Below the pieces are notes generated by a model that did not search any database, had not been told where the DNA came from, and worked only from the letters and a program-made list of their open reading frames with translations. A program made the translations under genes and the position numbers. Below, piece by piece: positions 1 through 10,286 of a stretch of 64,000 nt of DNA (the stretch's first letter is position 1; each line of letters opens with the position of its first letter). This DNA comes from Herbaspirillum sp. RTI4. Lineage in GTDB: Bacteria; Pseudomonadota; Gammaproteobacteria; Burkholderiales; Burkholderiaceae_D. The DNA lies in contig NZ_JAVIWQ010000002.1 in NCBI RefSeq assembly GCF_034313965.1, positions 2,480,001 through 2,544,000 of the forward strand, written 5' to 3'.

Positions 1-1
1 G

Positions 2-1225
2 GGACTTCCGTTGTATCATCACCGCAATTTCCGCCTGTTCTGGCTGGCTAGCGTTGCTTCGACCATTGCGTTGCAAATGCAGGTCGTCGCTGTCGGCTGG
101 CAGATCTACCAGCTCACGCACAGCGCTTTTGACCTCGGCATGGTGGGCCTGGCGCAATTTATCCCCTCGCTTTTTCTTGTTTTTATCGTCGGCCATATCG
201 CCGACCGCTACGACCGCAGACGTGTAAGTCAGGTATCGCTTGTGATCGCCGGACTTTCCGCCGTCCTGCTCGCGACCGGCAGCATAGGCGACTGGCTCAA
301 TCGAGAACTGATCTTTATCATCGTGTTTCTCATCGGTGTCGGCCGCGCATTCAATAAGCCAACGATGCAGGCTTTGTTGCCAGAACTGATGCGGCCAGAT
401 GAATTGCCGCGCGCTGTGGCAGGGGCCTCTTCGGCGACGCAGGTTGCCGTTATCGTGGGTCCCGCGCTGGGCGGTTTTTTGTACGTTGTCAGTCCGGTGG
501 CGGTGTATCTGGTCAGTGGCGGGCTATTTCTGGTTTCTGCTCTGCTATTAGGACAGATCCAATCGATCCGTCGTGTGCCGCAAAAGGAAAAAGCCAGCCT
601 GTCCTCGCTCTTCGCGGGTATCGCTTTTATTCGCAGCCGACCGGCCGTGATGGGTGCGATATCGCTGGATTTGTTTGCGGTGCTGCTCGGCGGCGCTACG
701 GCCTTACTACCGATTTACGCGACGGATGTGCTGCATGTCGGGGCTGTGGGACTTGGGTTCTTGCGTTCTGCGCCAGCGGTCGGCGCGCTGTCCGTTGCTT
801 TTTTCCTGGCAAGACGACCGCTCAGCAAGAGAGTGGGGCGCATCATGTTCATCGCGGTGGGCTGCTTTGGATGCGCCACGATTATTTTTGGCTTGTCGCA
901 TAATTTCTGGCTGTCGCTGGTGGCGCTTACCGTACTCGGCGCGGCCGACATGATTAGCGTAGTGGTGCGTTCCGCCTTCGTGCAATTACAGACCCCGGAT
1001 GCCATGCGAGGTCGAGTCAGTGCGGTGAATTCAGTCTTCATCGGCACCTCGAATCAATTAGGGGAGTTTGAGTCCGGCATCACCGCTGGCTGGTTTGGAG
1101 CCATGCCGGCGGTACTGATTGGAGGTATTGGTACCTTGCTGGTCGTGGCCTTGTGGATACGATTATTTCCGGCGCTGTGGCAGGTAGACCGTATCGATAT
1201 TGCGCCGCGTGAAGAAAATAAATAG
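2..1225 (+). CDS. MFS transporter, 5' end cut by the window edge
   Basis: This is a hydrophobic major facilitator superfamily protein of the EntS/MFS_3 type. The visible part begins with HRNFRLFWLAS, a phrase typical of the very N-terminus of this group, and contains the cytoplasmic loop signature GHIADRYDRRRV after the second helix. About 11-12 membrane segments can be read. The frame is open to the left edge (a TTG lies at 11), so the true start is probably a few codons outside the window. It is an inner-membrane exporter by family; the substrate (siderophore, drug or other) cannot be told from sequence. The coding region ends in AATAAATAG and is followed directly by a short repeat. Confidence 0.85.
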   Translation, partial: GLPLYHHRNFRLFWLASVASTIALQMQVVAVGWQIYQLTHSAFDLGMVGLAQFIPSLFLVFIVGHIADRYDRRRVSQVSLVIAGLSAVLLATGSIGDWLNRELIFIIVFLIGVGRAFNKPTMQALLPELMRPDELPRAVAGASSATQVAVIVGPALGGFLYVVSPVAVYLVSGGLFLVSALLLGQIQSIRRVPQKEKASLSSLFAGIAFIRSRPAVMGAISLDLFAVLLGGATALLPIYATDVLHVGAVGLGFLRSAPAVGALSVAFFLARRPLSKRVGRIMFIAVGCFGCATIIFGLSHNFWLSLVALTVLGAADMISVVVRSAFVQLQTPDAMRGRVSAVNSVFIGTSNQLGEFESGITAGWFGAMPAVLIGGIGTLLVVALWIRLFPALWQVDRIDIAPREENK

Positions 1226-1226
1226 G

Positions 1227-1258
1227 ACTGACGCAAAAGCTCGCTGGCGTTGAGGGAT
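1227..1258. repeat. half copy of a dispersed repeat
   Basis: The sequence GGACTGACGCAAAAGCTCGC and the following TGGCGTTGAGG closely match the left arm of the palindromic element at 51498-51598 (GGACTTACGCAAAAAGGCGC then TGGCGTTG). Only one arm is present here, right behind the stop of the MFS gene. It is a partial or degenerate copy of a dispersed element; function unknown. Confidence 0.5.
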
Positions 1259-1286
1259 TCTCCGCCCGCCGAAGTCTCCGAGTAAA

Positions 1287-2057
1287 TCAGATCGCAGTAT
1301 CTGAAGCGGTTTTTTTCTCGCGTCGTCGCCAGGCATAGATACGACGATTCAGGCTATCTCTGCCCATATAAAATTCACGTATCAGTTTTTGACGCAAATT
1401 GCGTTTGGCCTTTTCGCGGCCGATGGTGGTTCCCATCAAGTCATTGCGATGCTTGAGGACGTCGGGAGAAATCGATGCCATCGGGATTCGATGTTCCCAG
1501 TTACGGTTGAGTACATCGTCGATCGGATAGAGGATGCGTTCGGCATAGGCCAACAGAGTTTTCGCAGCTTCACGGTGAATCACATAGCCTTGCATGCCGA
1601 ACGGTTGCTTTCTATGGTCCTTGAGCACGCTTCCGTCAGGGAGTCTGCCGATCTGCCAGGAACCCTCGCCGCCATAGTCATAAAGGCGAATGAATCCGTA
1701 GGGTTGCGTTAGTGCGGCGACTTGCATCAGTACTGGCGCAAATCTGTCGGAGAGCTCCACATCATCTTCCAATATGCACCAGGCTTCATCTTCGGAATCG
1801 ACCAGTTGTTGCCATGTCTGGTAATGGCTGCCATAGCAACCGACCTCTGACAGATTCATGTGGTTGCCATGATTTTTCATGCGGGTAACGGCATCATACT
1901 GAGGCGGGTAAGTCTCAAGCCGCGTGGCGTCGTAGAAGCGAAACGGGACGCCGAATTTGGATAATTGCTCACCTACGTAAGACCTGCGGTCGTGACTTTC
2001 TAACAAGGAGATGACAACCACAGGTAAAAAAAACGCACCTTGGGATGAGTTCGTCAT
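1287..2057 (-). CDS. Glycosyltransferase family 25 (LPS-type) protein
   Basis: This 256-residue protein has the GT25 layout. It opens with a beta strand and an SLESHDRR segment, followed by an acidic ILEDDVE motif (about residue 117) that matches the EDD metal/nucleotide-sugar motif of this family. The family transfers sugars, often galactose, onto lipooligosaccharide or other surface glycans; substrate here is unknown. The start at 2057 is chosen because AGAGGA lies about 9 bases upstream of that ATG; a longer open frame to 2138 adds 27 residues without homology features. The C-terminus is very basic (RIYAWRRREKK). It stands alone, with no other glycan genes beside it. Confidence 0.85.
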   Translation of the reverse strand: MTNSSQGAFFLPVVVISLLESHDRRSYVGEQLSKFGVPFRFYDATRLETYPPQYDAVTRMKNHGNHMNLSEVGCYGSHYQTWQQLVDSEDEAWCILEDDVELSDRFAPVLMQVAALTQPYGFIRLYDYGGEGSWQIGRLPDGSVLKDHRKQPFGMQGYVIHREAAKTLLAYAERILYPIDDVLNRNWEHRIPMASISPDVLKHRNDLMGTTIGREKAKRNLRQKLIREFYMGRDSLNRRIYAWRRREKKTASDTAI

Positions 2058-2333
2058 GTGAACAATTCCTCTTTTAGATTTCGGAAATAGTCGCGAGCCT
2101 GCCCCCATGCTCGTGACTACTTGTATTTTGATGCGCAATTATAGGGGGTGTTTGTGCTCCTGAGCGGTGTCCTCGCTTAAACATTTCGCCTGGATAGTGA
2201 TGCCCTAAGGGATCGTTTTTTCATGGCAATCTATGCTCTTGTCAGAGTGGAAAGAGAATGCCTGAGGAGAATGCCGAAGCAGCTCATGGTCTGGCCGCGA
2301 TTGACCGCGTGCGTATCGCTGAAAGGAAAGTCT

Positions 2334-2373
2334 TAAAATAAAAAATGCCTCCCGCAATAAAGCCGGGAGGCAT
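2334..2373 (-). terminator. Rho-independent terminator of the solute-binding protein gene
   Basis: A perfect 10-bp stem (ATGCCTCCCG / CGGGAGGCAT, 2345-2354 with 2364-2373) with a 9-nt loop is followed on the minus strand by TTTTTTATTTT. It lies 45 bases beyond the stop of the gene ending at 2418. The rest of the roughly 360-bp gap between 2058 and 2417 shows no gene. Confidence 0.9.
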
Positions 2374-2417
2374 GTTCAATTTTTCGCTGAAACCTGTATC
2401 AACGAAGGCGCTTCTGT

Positions 2418-4007
2418 TCAGCCAGGATGGAACTGATGCGCAAACGTGAATTCATCGGTGCGGGGTGCGTACTTGATTCCTTTGCGTACAGCCCAGGTTG
2501 CATACTGGTGGTACAAGGGAATGACGGCATAATCCTGCAGCGCCATCACTTCGGCCTGTTTTGCATAGATCTGACGCTGTTCGGGATTGACCGAGCCCAG
2601 CGACAATTGCACCAGTTGGTCAACTTTCGGATTGGTGTATTTCCCCCAGTTCCATGAACCCCAGCCTGTTTCTGGATTGATCGTTCCGACCAGTGTGCGC
2701 AGTCCGAAATCGGCTGCCAACGTGCCCCAGCCGAGTAGCGCGACACTGAATTCACCGGCGCGCGCTTTACCAAAATACACCGACAGCGGGAAGGTTTCGA
2801 CCTTGGTTTGTATACCGATACGGCTCAGGAATTGCGCTACGGTCTGCACTACGCGCTCATCGTTGATATAGCGGTTGTTCGGGCCATGCAGCGTCAGATT
2901 AAAACCGTTTGGATAGCCCGCATCTGCCAGCAGTTTTTTTGCAGCAACGGGATCGTATTTTTCTACTTTCAGATTGTCGGCGTAGCCAAGAATGCCTGGC
3001 GCAACGATATTGGAAGCGGGGATGGCCAAACCTTCCAGCGTGCGATCCGACAAGGCCTGACGATTGATAGCCTTCGAGATCGCCTGTCTCACGCGGATAT
3101 CCTTCAAGGGATTTTTCGCCAGCGGCTTGCCGTCCTTGCCGGTGATGTCAGGGGAGGTATCGCGTGCCTGATCCATAGTCCAGAACAAAGTGCGCCAGGA
3201 AGTTTTTCGCTGCAACTGGAATTTCGGATTGGCTTTCAGGCTAGGCACATCAGCGGGCGGTACGCTTTCAATCGCATCGACTTCACCAGCAAGTAATGCG
3301 GCCACGCGGGCGCTGTCGGAAGTCAGGATGCGGAAGGTGACCTTGTCCCATTCAGGCTTGCTGCCCCAGTAAAGATCGTTACGCAGCAATTCAATACGGT
3401 CGCCACGTGCAAAGCTGCCGAACTTGAAAGGGCCAGTACCGATTAGTGCTTTACCGCTGTTGAAATCTTCGGTAGTGGCACTGAGCGCCGCTTTTTTGGA
3501 AACGATGAAGATCGTGCTTAGATCCAGGGCCAGAGGACCGTAAGGAGTGGCCGTCTTGAAGCGGATTGTATCGGCATCGACAATCTGCTTGCTGATAATT
3601 TGTTTGGTGTAGCTGGTGAACGGGCCGGGACTATTCGTGAGTTTGGCGGGACGATCAATCGAAAACACAACATCCTCTGCCGTCAATGCCGTGCCATCGC
3701 TGAATTTAACGCCAGGACGTAGTTTAAATTCCCAGGTAAAAGGATCGATTGCACGCCAGGAAGTGGCTAATCCGGGAATCAATTGTCCATTAGCGTCGAC
3801 GTTAACCAGCGCATCGAAAAAATGGGAAGACAGCGAAATATTCGGGGCGATATTGTTGAAATGAGGATCGAGGGAAGAGATGTCGGCGAAGAGACCGATT
3901 TTCAATTCGGCAGCGTGTGCGCTAAAACTCATCAGAGGCAGTGTCAGTGCGGCACTGACGCAGGTGAAAGCCAATGCGGCAATTTTTTTTCGGAACGACA
4001 AACGCAT
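2418..4007 (-). CDS. ABC transporter substrate-binding protein, family 5 (peptide type)
   Basis: This 529-residue protein carries a clear Sec signal (MRLSFRKK, a hydrophobic stretch, cleavage near SAHA-AELK). The mature part has the SBP_bac_5 hallmarks: an early SLDPHF, TSWRAIDPFTWEFKLRPGVKF, DGTALTAEDVVFS, and the later VRQAISKAINRQAL block. The family binds peptides, opines, nickel chelates or glutathione in the periplasm and delivers them to a Dpp/Opp-type permease. No permease or ATPase genes lie nearby, so this is an orphan binding protein that either shares a transporter encoded elsewhere or acts as a receptor. The c-di-GMP protein gene lies directly upstream on the same strand (93-bp gap). 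Confidence 0.92.
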   Translation of the reverse strand: MRLSFRKKIAALAFTCVSAALTLPLMSFSAHAAELKIGLFADISSLDPHFNNIAPNISLSSHFFDALVNVDANGQLIPGLATSWRAIDPFTWEFKLRPGVKFSDGTALTAEDVVFSIDRPAKLTNSPGPFTSYTKQIISKQIVDADTIRFKTATPYGPLALDLSTIFIVSKKAALSATTEDFNSGKALIGTGPFKFGSFARGDRIELLRNDLYWGSKPEWDKVTFRILTSDSARVAALLAGEVDAIESVPPADVPSLKANPKFQLQRKTSWRTLFWTMDQARDTSPDITGKDGKPLAKNPLKDIRVRQAISKAINRQALSDRTLEGLAIPASNIVAPGILGYADNLKVEKYDPVAAKKLLADAGYPNGFNLTLHGPNNRYINDERVVQTVAQFLSRIGIQTKVETFPLSVYFGKARAGEFSVALLGWGTLAADFGLRTLVGTINPETGWGSWNWGKYTNPKVDQLVQLSLGSVNPEQRQIYAKQAEVMALQDYAVIPLYHQYATWAVRKGIKYAPRTDEFTFAHQFHPG

Positions 4008-4100
4008 GGAAACTCCTGGATAAAATGGTTCGATCAGAATGGCAATTGCTAAGCATCATAGCGTGTTTCTCGGCTTAGCATTCTGCCGCGGAGCCTTCCT

Positions 4101-7100
4101 TCATTTGTTTTTTGCCCCCAGTACAAGCTCATCAGGCGTGGCATGTAATTGCAGCAACTTCAGGAATTCTGCCGCAGGCAAGGCTTTGCTAAAGAGAAAC
4201 CCCTGGTACTCGTCAGCACCGAATTGCTGCATGGCAGCCAGTTGCACGGTGGTTTCCACTCCCTCAATAATGACTTTCAGCTTCAGCACACGCGCCATGG
4301 CGATGATGGCTTGCACGATGGCGCAGCTATGAAGATCGTCGGGAATCGCATCGATGAATGATTTGTCAACTTTGACGCTGTCGATCGGAAATCGCTGAAG
4401 GTAGGCGAGTGATGAATAACCCGTGCCGAAATCATCGACGGACATGGAACATCCCAATGCGCGGATGCGATCCATAATCGACACCGCCTGTTCGAGGTTC
4501 TGCATCATCATGCTTTCGGTGATTTCGAATTCGATGCGGGACGAGGGCGTTGCCGAAGCGTCAATAATGCGTTTGATGTCGTCGACCAGACGGTGGTCGT
4601 TCAATTGATTGCCTGCCAGATTGACCGCAAGCCGGTCGAACGTGGCGCAATGTTGCAAAAAAGAGGGGAGGTCGGCGCAGGACGCGGCCAACACCTGCAA
4701 ACTGATTTGCCCGACCAGTCCGGTTTCCTCCGCGAGGGAAATGAAATCGCCCGGAAACAGCAGGCCGCGCGTCGGATGTCGCCAGCGAACCAGGGCTTCG
4801 GCACCCACGATCTTGCCGCTATGCAAATCGATTTTCGGCTGGTAGCAGGCAATGAATTCACGTCGCTCCAATGCGCGACGCAGATCAGCCTCCATTGCCA
4901 CGCGTTCCACCGTATTCGTGTTGAGTTCCTCCGAGTAGAAGCGGTAATCATCCTTGCCGGTATGTTTTGCCCGGTACATGGCGATATCGGCACTCTTGAT
5001 CAGCGTTTGTGAATCGCCGCCATCTTCCGGGTAAGTGGCGATGCCGATACTGACGCTGAGCATGAACTCATGTTCGCCGATCCCGAACGGACGGCGTGCT
5101 TCGCGCAACAGTTTTTGTGCAATCTCAGACAGTTGCAGCGGATCTTCGTAATCGTCGATCAGGACAACGAATTCATCACCACCGACACGCGACAGAATAT
5201 CTAATTCGCGCAAGACCGAACGAAAGCGCGTAGCGATGGTTTTCAGCACAGCTTCACCGGTCTCATGACCGAAGGTGTCGTTGATATTTTTGAACCGGTC
5301 CATATCCAACAAAAATACGGCCACTTTTCCATTGCGATGCTCGGCATGTGTCAACGCATTAGCGATGTGCTGAAGACACAGAAAACGATTGGGCAGGCCG
5401 GTGAGTTTGTCGTAATGCGCCAGATGCAGGATACGTTCTTCGGTATTACGATTTTCGATGGCAATACTGGCGAGGTCGGCTACTGCGCTGGCCAGCGCCA
5501 TGCACTCGCTTCCTGCAATGCCGGATTGTTTAAACAGGATGGTAAAGACACCTAGAATCTGACCATCCTTGCCAAATATTGGCCAGGCGCTCGAAGCGCG
5601 GTAAGTACTGTCGGGGAAAAGTGCGTGTAGTGTTTTTGCGGAATCGTCTGCGCTCCAGTCTTCGATGGCATAAGGCTTCAGTGTCCGCACCACTTCGCCG
5701 CTGGCCCCGCTACCGTGAAGAATGGGTAAGGCGCGGATCATTTCTGTTGAATGTTCCGACAAAGAGGTGGAAATAATCTCTGTGAAGTGACTATGCGACG
5801 CATTGAGCAGCATCACAATGGACATGCTGGAGGGAATCTGGCTGTCGGAAAACTCGGTGATCTTGCGCAGAGTAATGGTCATGTCTTCTCCTGCCATGAC
5901 CATGTGCAAAATCTTATTTTGCGTTGCCTGGAGGATCTCCGATCTCTTGCGCGCAGAAATATCGCGCAAGATGGCGCACATGGCGTAGCCGTCATTGAAA
6001 ACGGTACGATTGAGTGTGACATCGGTATAAATCAGACGCTTACCGCGCGCAGTGATCCATTCGAATTGTTGCGGCTGGCCAGCCATAGCCAATTGCGCTC
6101 TATCGGCGACATTTTGCATTTGCGAGCGATGTGAAGCCAGCCTGAAAAATAGCCCGACCTTCCTGCCTATCAGCCGTTGCTTGTCAGCAATTCCCAGAAA
6201 TTTAGCCGCAGCGGTGTTGCAACCCAGATAGCGCATTTCTGTGCTGATCAGAAAAATCGGATCATCGCTTTCTTCATACAGTATCCGATACCGTTGTTCA
6301 CTGGAATTGAGGATCACATCTGATTTGTGTCGCCGCCGCTGATAAACCGAAAAGACGATGAACATGCCCAAAATCAGCAGAACCACTGCGGCCGACAGCA
6401 ACATGCTGTTGAGGGTACGTTTCCTCCAGGGGATCAGAATGTCGTCCATTGTTCGGCCATAGGTGACCAGCAAGGAAAACTGCGGTATTTTTTTATAACT
6501 CAGCAGCATCTGTTTTCCCGTGATGGTCGAGAGACTGACGACGCTACCTTCATCCGCGTTTTTACCGTGGATGCTCTTGAAACCGGCACTATTGCGCACA
6601 TCCAGATTGAGCATGTTTTCATCAAATGGCAACCGTAACAGTAGCGTACCGTTTTCTTTGGTGAGCAAAATGATGTCATCTCGCTTGGAGATGTCGTCAT
6701 AAAAATTCATGAAATGCGATATTTTGATATTGACAATGATGCGACCGGCAAACTGATGATGCGAGTCATATAGATCACGCTCAACCGGCAACATCTGCTC
6801 GCGGCCGACATCGTTGGAGACGATGTCGTCAATCCGGATATTTTTAGTCGCCGCTGGCTGGCTATAACGGAATCGTTCTGACTCAAGGGAGGGGAGGGGG
6901 TATGGGTTCGCGCTGGTGTACCGCAATCCCTGTTTGTTGATATACGACAAGGAATCCAGGTACGACATTTTTTTCTTGGCGGCAACGAGAATGCCGATTA
7001 TCGCGGCATCGCTGTGACGCGCCTGATCGTCTGCGCGCAGGATTTCAGCGGCACTCTGATGGATGACAGTTTCTACCTCCAGCAGCGCTATGTTGGCATT

Positions 7101-7268
7101 ATTATGAATGCTGCGAACCACGATCAAAGCGCTACCGGCTTCTGATTCAATGGTCAGCTCCCGATCTAACGATATGCCCCACCAGGTTTCGCCCGCAATG
7201 GCGATGATGGTGAGGCATAGGAACATCGATAACATGCGGAAAGTATTTAACGGTCGCGCAACGGTCAT
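4101..7268 (-). CDS. dCache-PAS-GAF-GGDEF-EAL cyclic-di-GMP signalling protein
   Basis: This is a 1055-residue membrane protein. A first membrane helix lies near residues 11-28, a periplasmic dCache-like sensor covers about 30-280, and a second helix lies near 287-309. Then come a PAS domain (about 322-440), a GAF domain (about 455-605), a GGDEF domain with intact GGDEF at 696-700, and an EAL domain with EAL at 824-826 and the DDFGTGYSS and EGVET motifs. The upstream RVLRELD region lacks a clear RxxD inhibitory site just before GGDEF. Both output domains keep their catalytic motifs, so the net direction (synthesis or hydrolysis of c-di-GMP) cannot be told. Its neighbour is an orphan peptide-type binding protein, which might present a ligand to the periplasmic sensor; that link is inference. 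Confidence 0.93.
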   Translation of the reverse strand: MTVARPLNTFRMLSMFLCLTIIAIAGETWWGISLDRELTIESEAGSALIVVRSIHNNANIALLEVETVIHQSAAEILRADDQARHSDAAIIGILVAAKKKMSYLDSLSYINKQGLRYTSANPYPLPSLESERFRYSQPAATKNIRIDDIVSNDVGREQMLPVERDLYDSHHQFAGRIIVNIKISHFMNFYDDISKRDDIILLTKENGTLLLRLPFDENMLNLDVRNSAGFKSIHGKNADEGSVVSLSTITGKQMLLSYKKIPQFSLLVTYGRTMDDILIPWRKRTLNSMLLSAAVVLLILGMFIVFSVYQRRRHKSDVILNSSEQRYRILYEESDDPIFLISTEMRYLGCNTAAAKFLGIADKQRLIGRKVGLFFRLASHRSQMQNVADRAQLAMAGQPQQFEWITARGKRLIYTDVTLNRTVFNDGYAMCAILRDISARKRSEILQATQNKILHMVMAGEDMTITLRKITEFSDSQIPSSMSIVMLLNASHSHFTEIISTSLSEHSTEMIRALPILHGSGASGEVVRTLKPYAIEDWSADDSAKTLHALFPDSTYRASSAWPIFGKDGQILGVFTILFKQSGIAGSECMALASAVADLASIAIENRNTEERILHLAHYDKLTGLPNRFLCLQHIANALTHAEHRNGKVAVFLLDMDRFKNINDTFGHETGEAVLKTIATRFRSVLRELDILSRVGGDEFVVLIDDYEDPLQLSEIAQKLLREARRPFGIGEHEFMLSVSIGIATYPEDGGDSQTLIKSADIAMYRAKHTGKDDYRFYSEELNTNTVERVAMEADLRRALERREFIACYQPKIDLHSGKIVGAEALVRWRHPTRGLLFPGDFISLAEETGLVGQISLQVLAASCADLPSFLQHCATFDRLAVNLAGNQLNDHRLVDDIKRIIDASATPSSRIEFEITESMMMQNLEQAVSIMDRIRALGCSMSVDDFGTGYSSLAYLQRFPIDSVKVDKSFIDAIPDDLHSCAIVQAIIAMARVLKLKVIIEGVETTVQLAAMQQFGADEYQGFLFSKALPAAEFLKLLQLHATPDELVLGAKNK

Positions 7269-7618
7269 TTTTATCGTTTATGTCTACGTTCAGTAACCGG
7301 ATAATGATCGACAATATCCCGACCATTCGTTTGTCATCCCACCCTCACTGCACGATACCGTAATGCCTGTTGTTTGTCACTCGGGCAACTGATACTGCAT
7401 CGTAATTTTTTTCTAAACCCAAACGCATTCAAAAATTGAATAAATAAACGCGACAAATAGACTCAAGCACAGATTTAAAAAAAGATTCAAAAAATAAGCA
7501 GCGTTTATCCATAAATAAATATAAAAAACATTTACCGGACAAGTCATTGCGCACGGATTGACGGTTTTTGAGAGATGCCTAAACTGCGTGAGATTCCCAT
7601 GACGCAAGGATCTCGCGA
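7269..7618. other. AT-rich intergenic region upstream of vgrG
   Basis: About 350 bp between two divergent genes, distinctly AT-rich from 7400 to 7540. It holds a small palindrome (ATTCAA-aaa-TTGAAT, 7427-7441) and the vgrG ribosome-binding site AAGGA just before the ATG at 7619. I see no gene and no convincing promoter hexamers. Confidence 0.5.
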
Positions 7619-10135
7619 ATGCTGCCCCCCATCAAAGACCTCGAACGCTGGCTCTACAACCGCCAGCACAAACGCCTCCTCACCCTCGATTTCCCCGATA
7701 ACAACTGCCCCCAGAGCGGCCCCGAACGCTACCAGCGCGACGCCCTGTTCGTTCCCAACCGCCTCGATGCCGACGAAGGCCTTTCCCGCGATTTCACCTA
7801 CACCGTCGAAGTGCTGTCCGACGACCCGCGCATTCCTTTAACCGAGGTGCTAGGCAAGCTGGTCACCCTGTCGCTGAAACGCAAAGACGGCAGCCTGCGC
7901 TACTTCAACGGCTACGTGTTCGAATTCGGCCTCGAGCGCTGCGAAGGCAACGTCGTGTTTTACCGCATGGTGTTGAAGCCGTGGATGGCCTTCCTGCGCC
8001 AGCGCAAAAACAACGCCGTGTTTTGTCACCAGACCCTCAACGATCAGGCGCTGGAAATCTTCCGTCACTACCCCTCCATCCGCTGCGACTACCGCTATGC
8101 GTTCCCGAGCGGCCACGCTTATCTCAAGCTCATGCACATGGGCTGCCAGTTCAATGAAACCGATGCCAACTATCTGCACCGTCGTTGGGAAGCGTTAGGT
8201 CTCAGTTATCGCTACGAACACACCGAGCGCGGCCATCAGCTCATGCTGTGTCACAACACCGCGCAGGAAGCCAATCCCATCGATGGTGGCACCCCCGACA
8301 TCCGTTTCCACAGCGAAGACAACGACGCCGAACAGCACGAGGCCATCCACACCTGGCGCCCCGGGCGCATCATCTCTCCCGGCAGCCGCACGACCACCGC
8401 CTACAATTTCAAAACCGCGCATCTGCCCAGCCATCAAGCCTGGGCCACGAGCCCCAATGCGCAAGGCAACAACGTCCCCGAGATCGAAAGTCACGATTAC
8501 GTCGGCGCGTATAGCCTCCACCACAGTCAGAACGGCTACGGCGAAACGCAGGCGCGTTACCGCATGGATGAAACCGACGCGCAGGCCAAACAGCACCCGA
8601 TGGCGGGCAACAACCGCTACGTCGCCCCGGGTCGCTGGTTCCAGATGCGCAAACATCCGCGCCTGCGCGATCTGCTGGGCTTCGAGGTGCGCGAAGAAAA
8701 ACAACGCTTCCTTATCATCGACGTGCGTCACACCGTCACCAATAACTACCTGCAAGAAAACGAACCGGCCGACTACCGCAATACCTTGAGTTGCATCCGC
8801 AAAAACATCGTCTGGCGACCCGGCCCCGGCTATTGCAGCAACGACACCCGCATCCACGGCACGCAGACCGCACTGGTGGTCGGCTACGAGCAAGGCGAAA
8901 TCGCCACCGACAAATACGGCCGTCTGCGCGTGCAATTTCACTGGGACTTGCTGGGCAAGAAAACCCCGCTCAGCTCGGCCTGGGTGCGCATGGCCACACC
9001 GTGGGCCGGCAACATGCACGGCCTGCACACGCTGCCGCGACCCGGGCAGGAAGTCGTCGTCACCTGGCTCGACGGCAATCCCGACCATCCGCTCATTCTC
9101 GGCAGCGTGCATAACGGCTGCAACCCGCCGCCCTGGAATTTGCCGAGCGAGAAAGCGTTAACGGGCCTGCGCAGTCGCGAACTGATTCCCGGCAAAAGCA
9201 ACTTCGGGAGTGGGCGCAGTAATCATCTGATCCTCGACGACACGCTCGATCAAATTCAGGCGCAGCTTAAAAGCGATCATCAGCACAGCCAGCTTTCGCT
9301 GGGATTTATTACCCGCATCGAGGACAACTACGGAAGAAAGGACGCGCGCGGAGAAGGCTATGCGCTGGAAACCGAAGGCTCTGGCGCACTGCGCGCCGGC
9401 AAGGGTTTACTGCTCACGACGGACGGTCGCGCCCAAGCGGTCGGCGGCACGCTCAGTCGCGACGAACTGGTGCATTGCCTGGAACAAGCACTCGAAATTG
9501 CCAAAGGACTCGGCAGTGCCGCCGTCACCCATCACGGCAGTCACCGTGACACCGCCCCGCAGCAACATCTGAGCGCGGCCGTCGATGCGCTCGGCAAGGG
9601 CAGCGGCCCGGAAACCAGCTCCACCAGCACCGCTGCCGCCGGACAAGCGGTCATCGCCATCAGTGCCGCCGCCGGACTGGCCAGCGCCACCCCCAAAGAT
9701 CAAACCCATTACGCCGGTCACAACATCGACACCGTTGCCGGCAACAACCAGCAGCACTACGCCATGGGCCACATCCTGCACACCGCGCGCGGCGATATCG
9801 AACAACTCGCAGTCGAAGGCGATCTGCGCCAGATTGCCGGTAAAGGCAAAGTCACCGTGCAGGCGCAGCACAACAGCATGGAGCTGATTGCCGAACAGGT
9901 CCTGCGACTGATTTCCACCAGCGACCGCATCGAAATCGTCGCCAAAAAAGAAATCGTGCTGGGCGCAGGCGGCTCCGCCATCAAGATCAGCGCCGAAGGC
10001 ATTACCGATATCACCAGCGGCAAGCGGGTGATTCATACGTCGGGGTTGGATGTGACGGGGCCTCAGCAACAGCTCTTTGTCATGCCTAAATTTCAGCGCG
10101 GCGAACTAAAAGAAAAAGTGAAAGCTTCAATCTAA
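7619..10135 (+). CDS. vgrG: Type VI secretion system spike protein VgrG
   Basis: This 838-residue protein has the VgrG order. A gp27-like N-terminal half (about 1-380) contains the family phrase SRDFTYTVEVLSDD. A gp5-like OB domain follows, with DKYGRLRVQFHWD and WVRMATPWAG (about 440-470) and LPRPGQEVVVTWLDGNPDHP. The needle region and a DUF2345-type C-terminal beta-helix include KKEIVLGAGGSAIKI. VgrG trimers cap the Hcp tube and carry effectors into target cells. No other structural T6SS genes are in the window, so this is a satellite vgrG island with its cargo directly downstream. An Ala/Ser/Thr-rich insert near residues 655-690 separates the needle from the DUF2345 part. Base composition is GC-rich like the host. 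Confidence 0.95.
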   Translation: MLPPIKDLERWLYNRQHKRLLTLDFPDNNCPQSGPERYQRDALFVPNRLDADEGLSRDFTYTVEVLSDDPRIPLTEVLGKLVTLSLKRKDGSLRYFNGYVFEFGLERCEGNVVFYRMVLKPWMAFLRQRKNNAVFCHQTLNDQALEIFRHYPSIRCDYRYAFPSGHAYLKLMHMGCQFNETDANYLHRRWEALGLSYRYEHTERGHQLMLCHNTAQEANPIDGGTPDIRFHSEDNDAEQHEAIHTWRPGRIISPGSRTTTAYNFKTAHLPSHQAWATSPNAQGNNVPEIESHDYVGAYSLHHSQNGYGETQARYRMDETDAQAKQHPMAGNNRYVAPGRWFQMRKHPRLRDLLGFEVREEKQRFLIIDVRHTVTNNYLQENEPADYRNTLSCIRKNIVWRPGPGYCSNDTRIHGTQTALVVGYEQGEIATDKYGRLRVQFHWDLLGKKTPLSSAWVRMATPWAGNMHGLHTLPRPGQEVVVTWLDGNPDHPLILGSVHNGCNPPPWNLPSEKALTGLRSRELIPGKSNFGSGRSNHLILDDTLDQIQAQLKSDHQHSQLSLGFITRIEDNYGRKDARGEGYALETEGSGALRAGKGLLLTTDGRAQAVGGTLSRDELVHCLEQALEIAKGLGSAAVTHHGSHRDTAPQQHLSAAVDALGKGSGPETSSTSTAAAGQAVIAISAAAGLASATPKDQTHYAGHNIDTVAGNNQQHYAMGHILHTARGDIEQLAVEGDLRQIAGKGKVTVQAQHNSMELIAEQVLRLISTSDRIEIVAKKEIVLGAGGSAIKISAEGITDITSGKRVIHTSGLDVTGPQQQLFVMPKFQRGELKEKVKASI

Positions 10136-10286
10136 AAAAATTCTGATTAAGAGCGGTAAACGCGGCCATCTCTAAATAAAAAGTGCAGCCGTACTTGAGT
10201 GCGCTAAGTACGCTGTACTGGAGATCATAGCACGCAGTAGCTTAATCAAACACTCCCTCAACCCTGCTGACCATGTGAGAACAACC

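Noticed and set aside
8195..9112. A 305-codon open frame antisense to vgrG
   Set aside because: Low-complexity Gly/Val/Asp-rich translation typical of the reverse of a GC-rich coding strand; vgrG is unambiguous.
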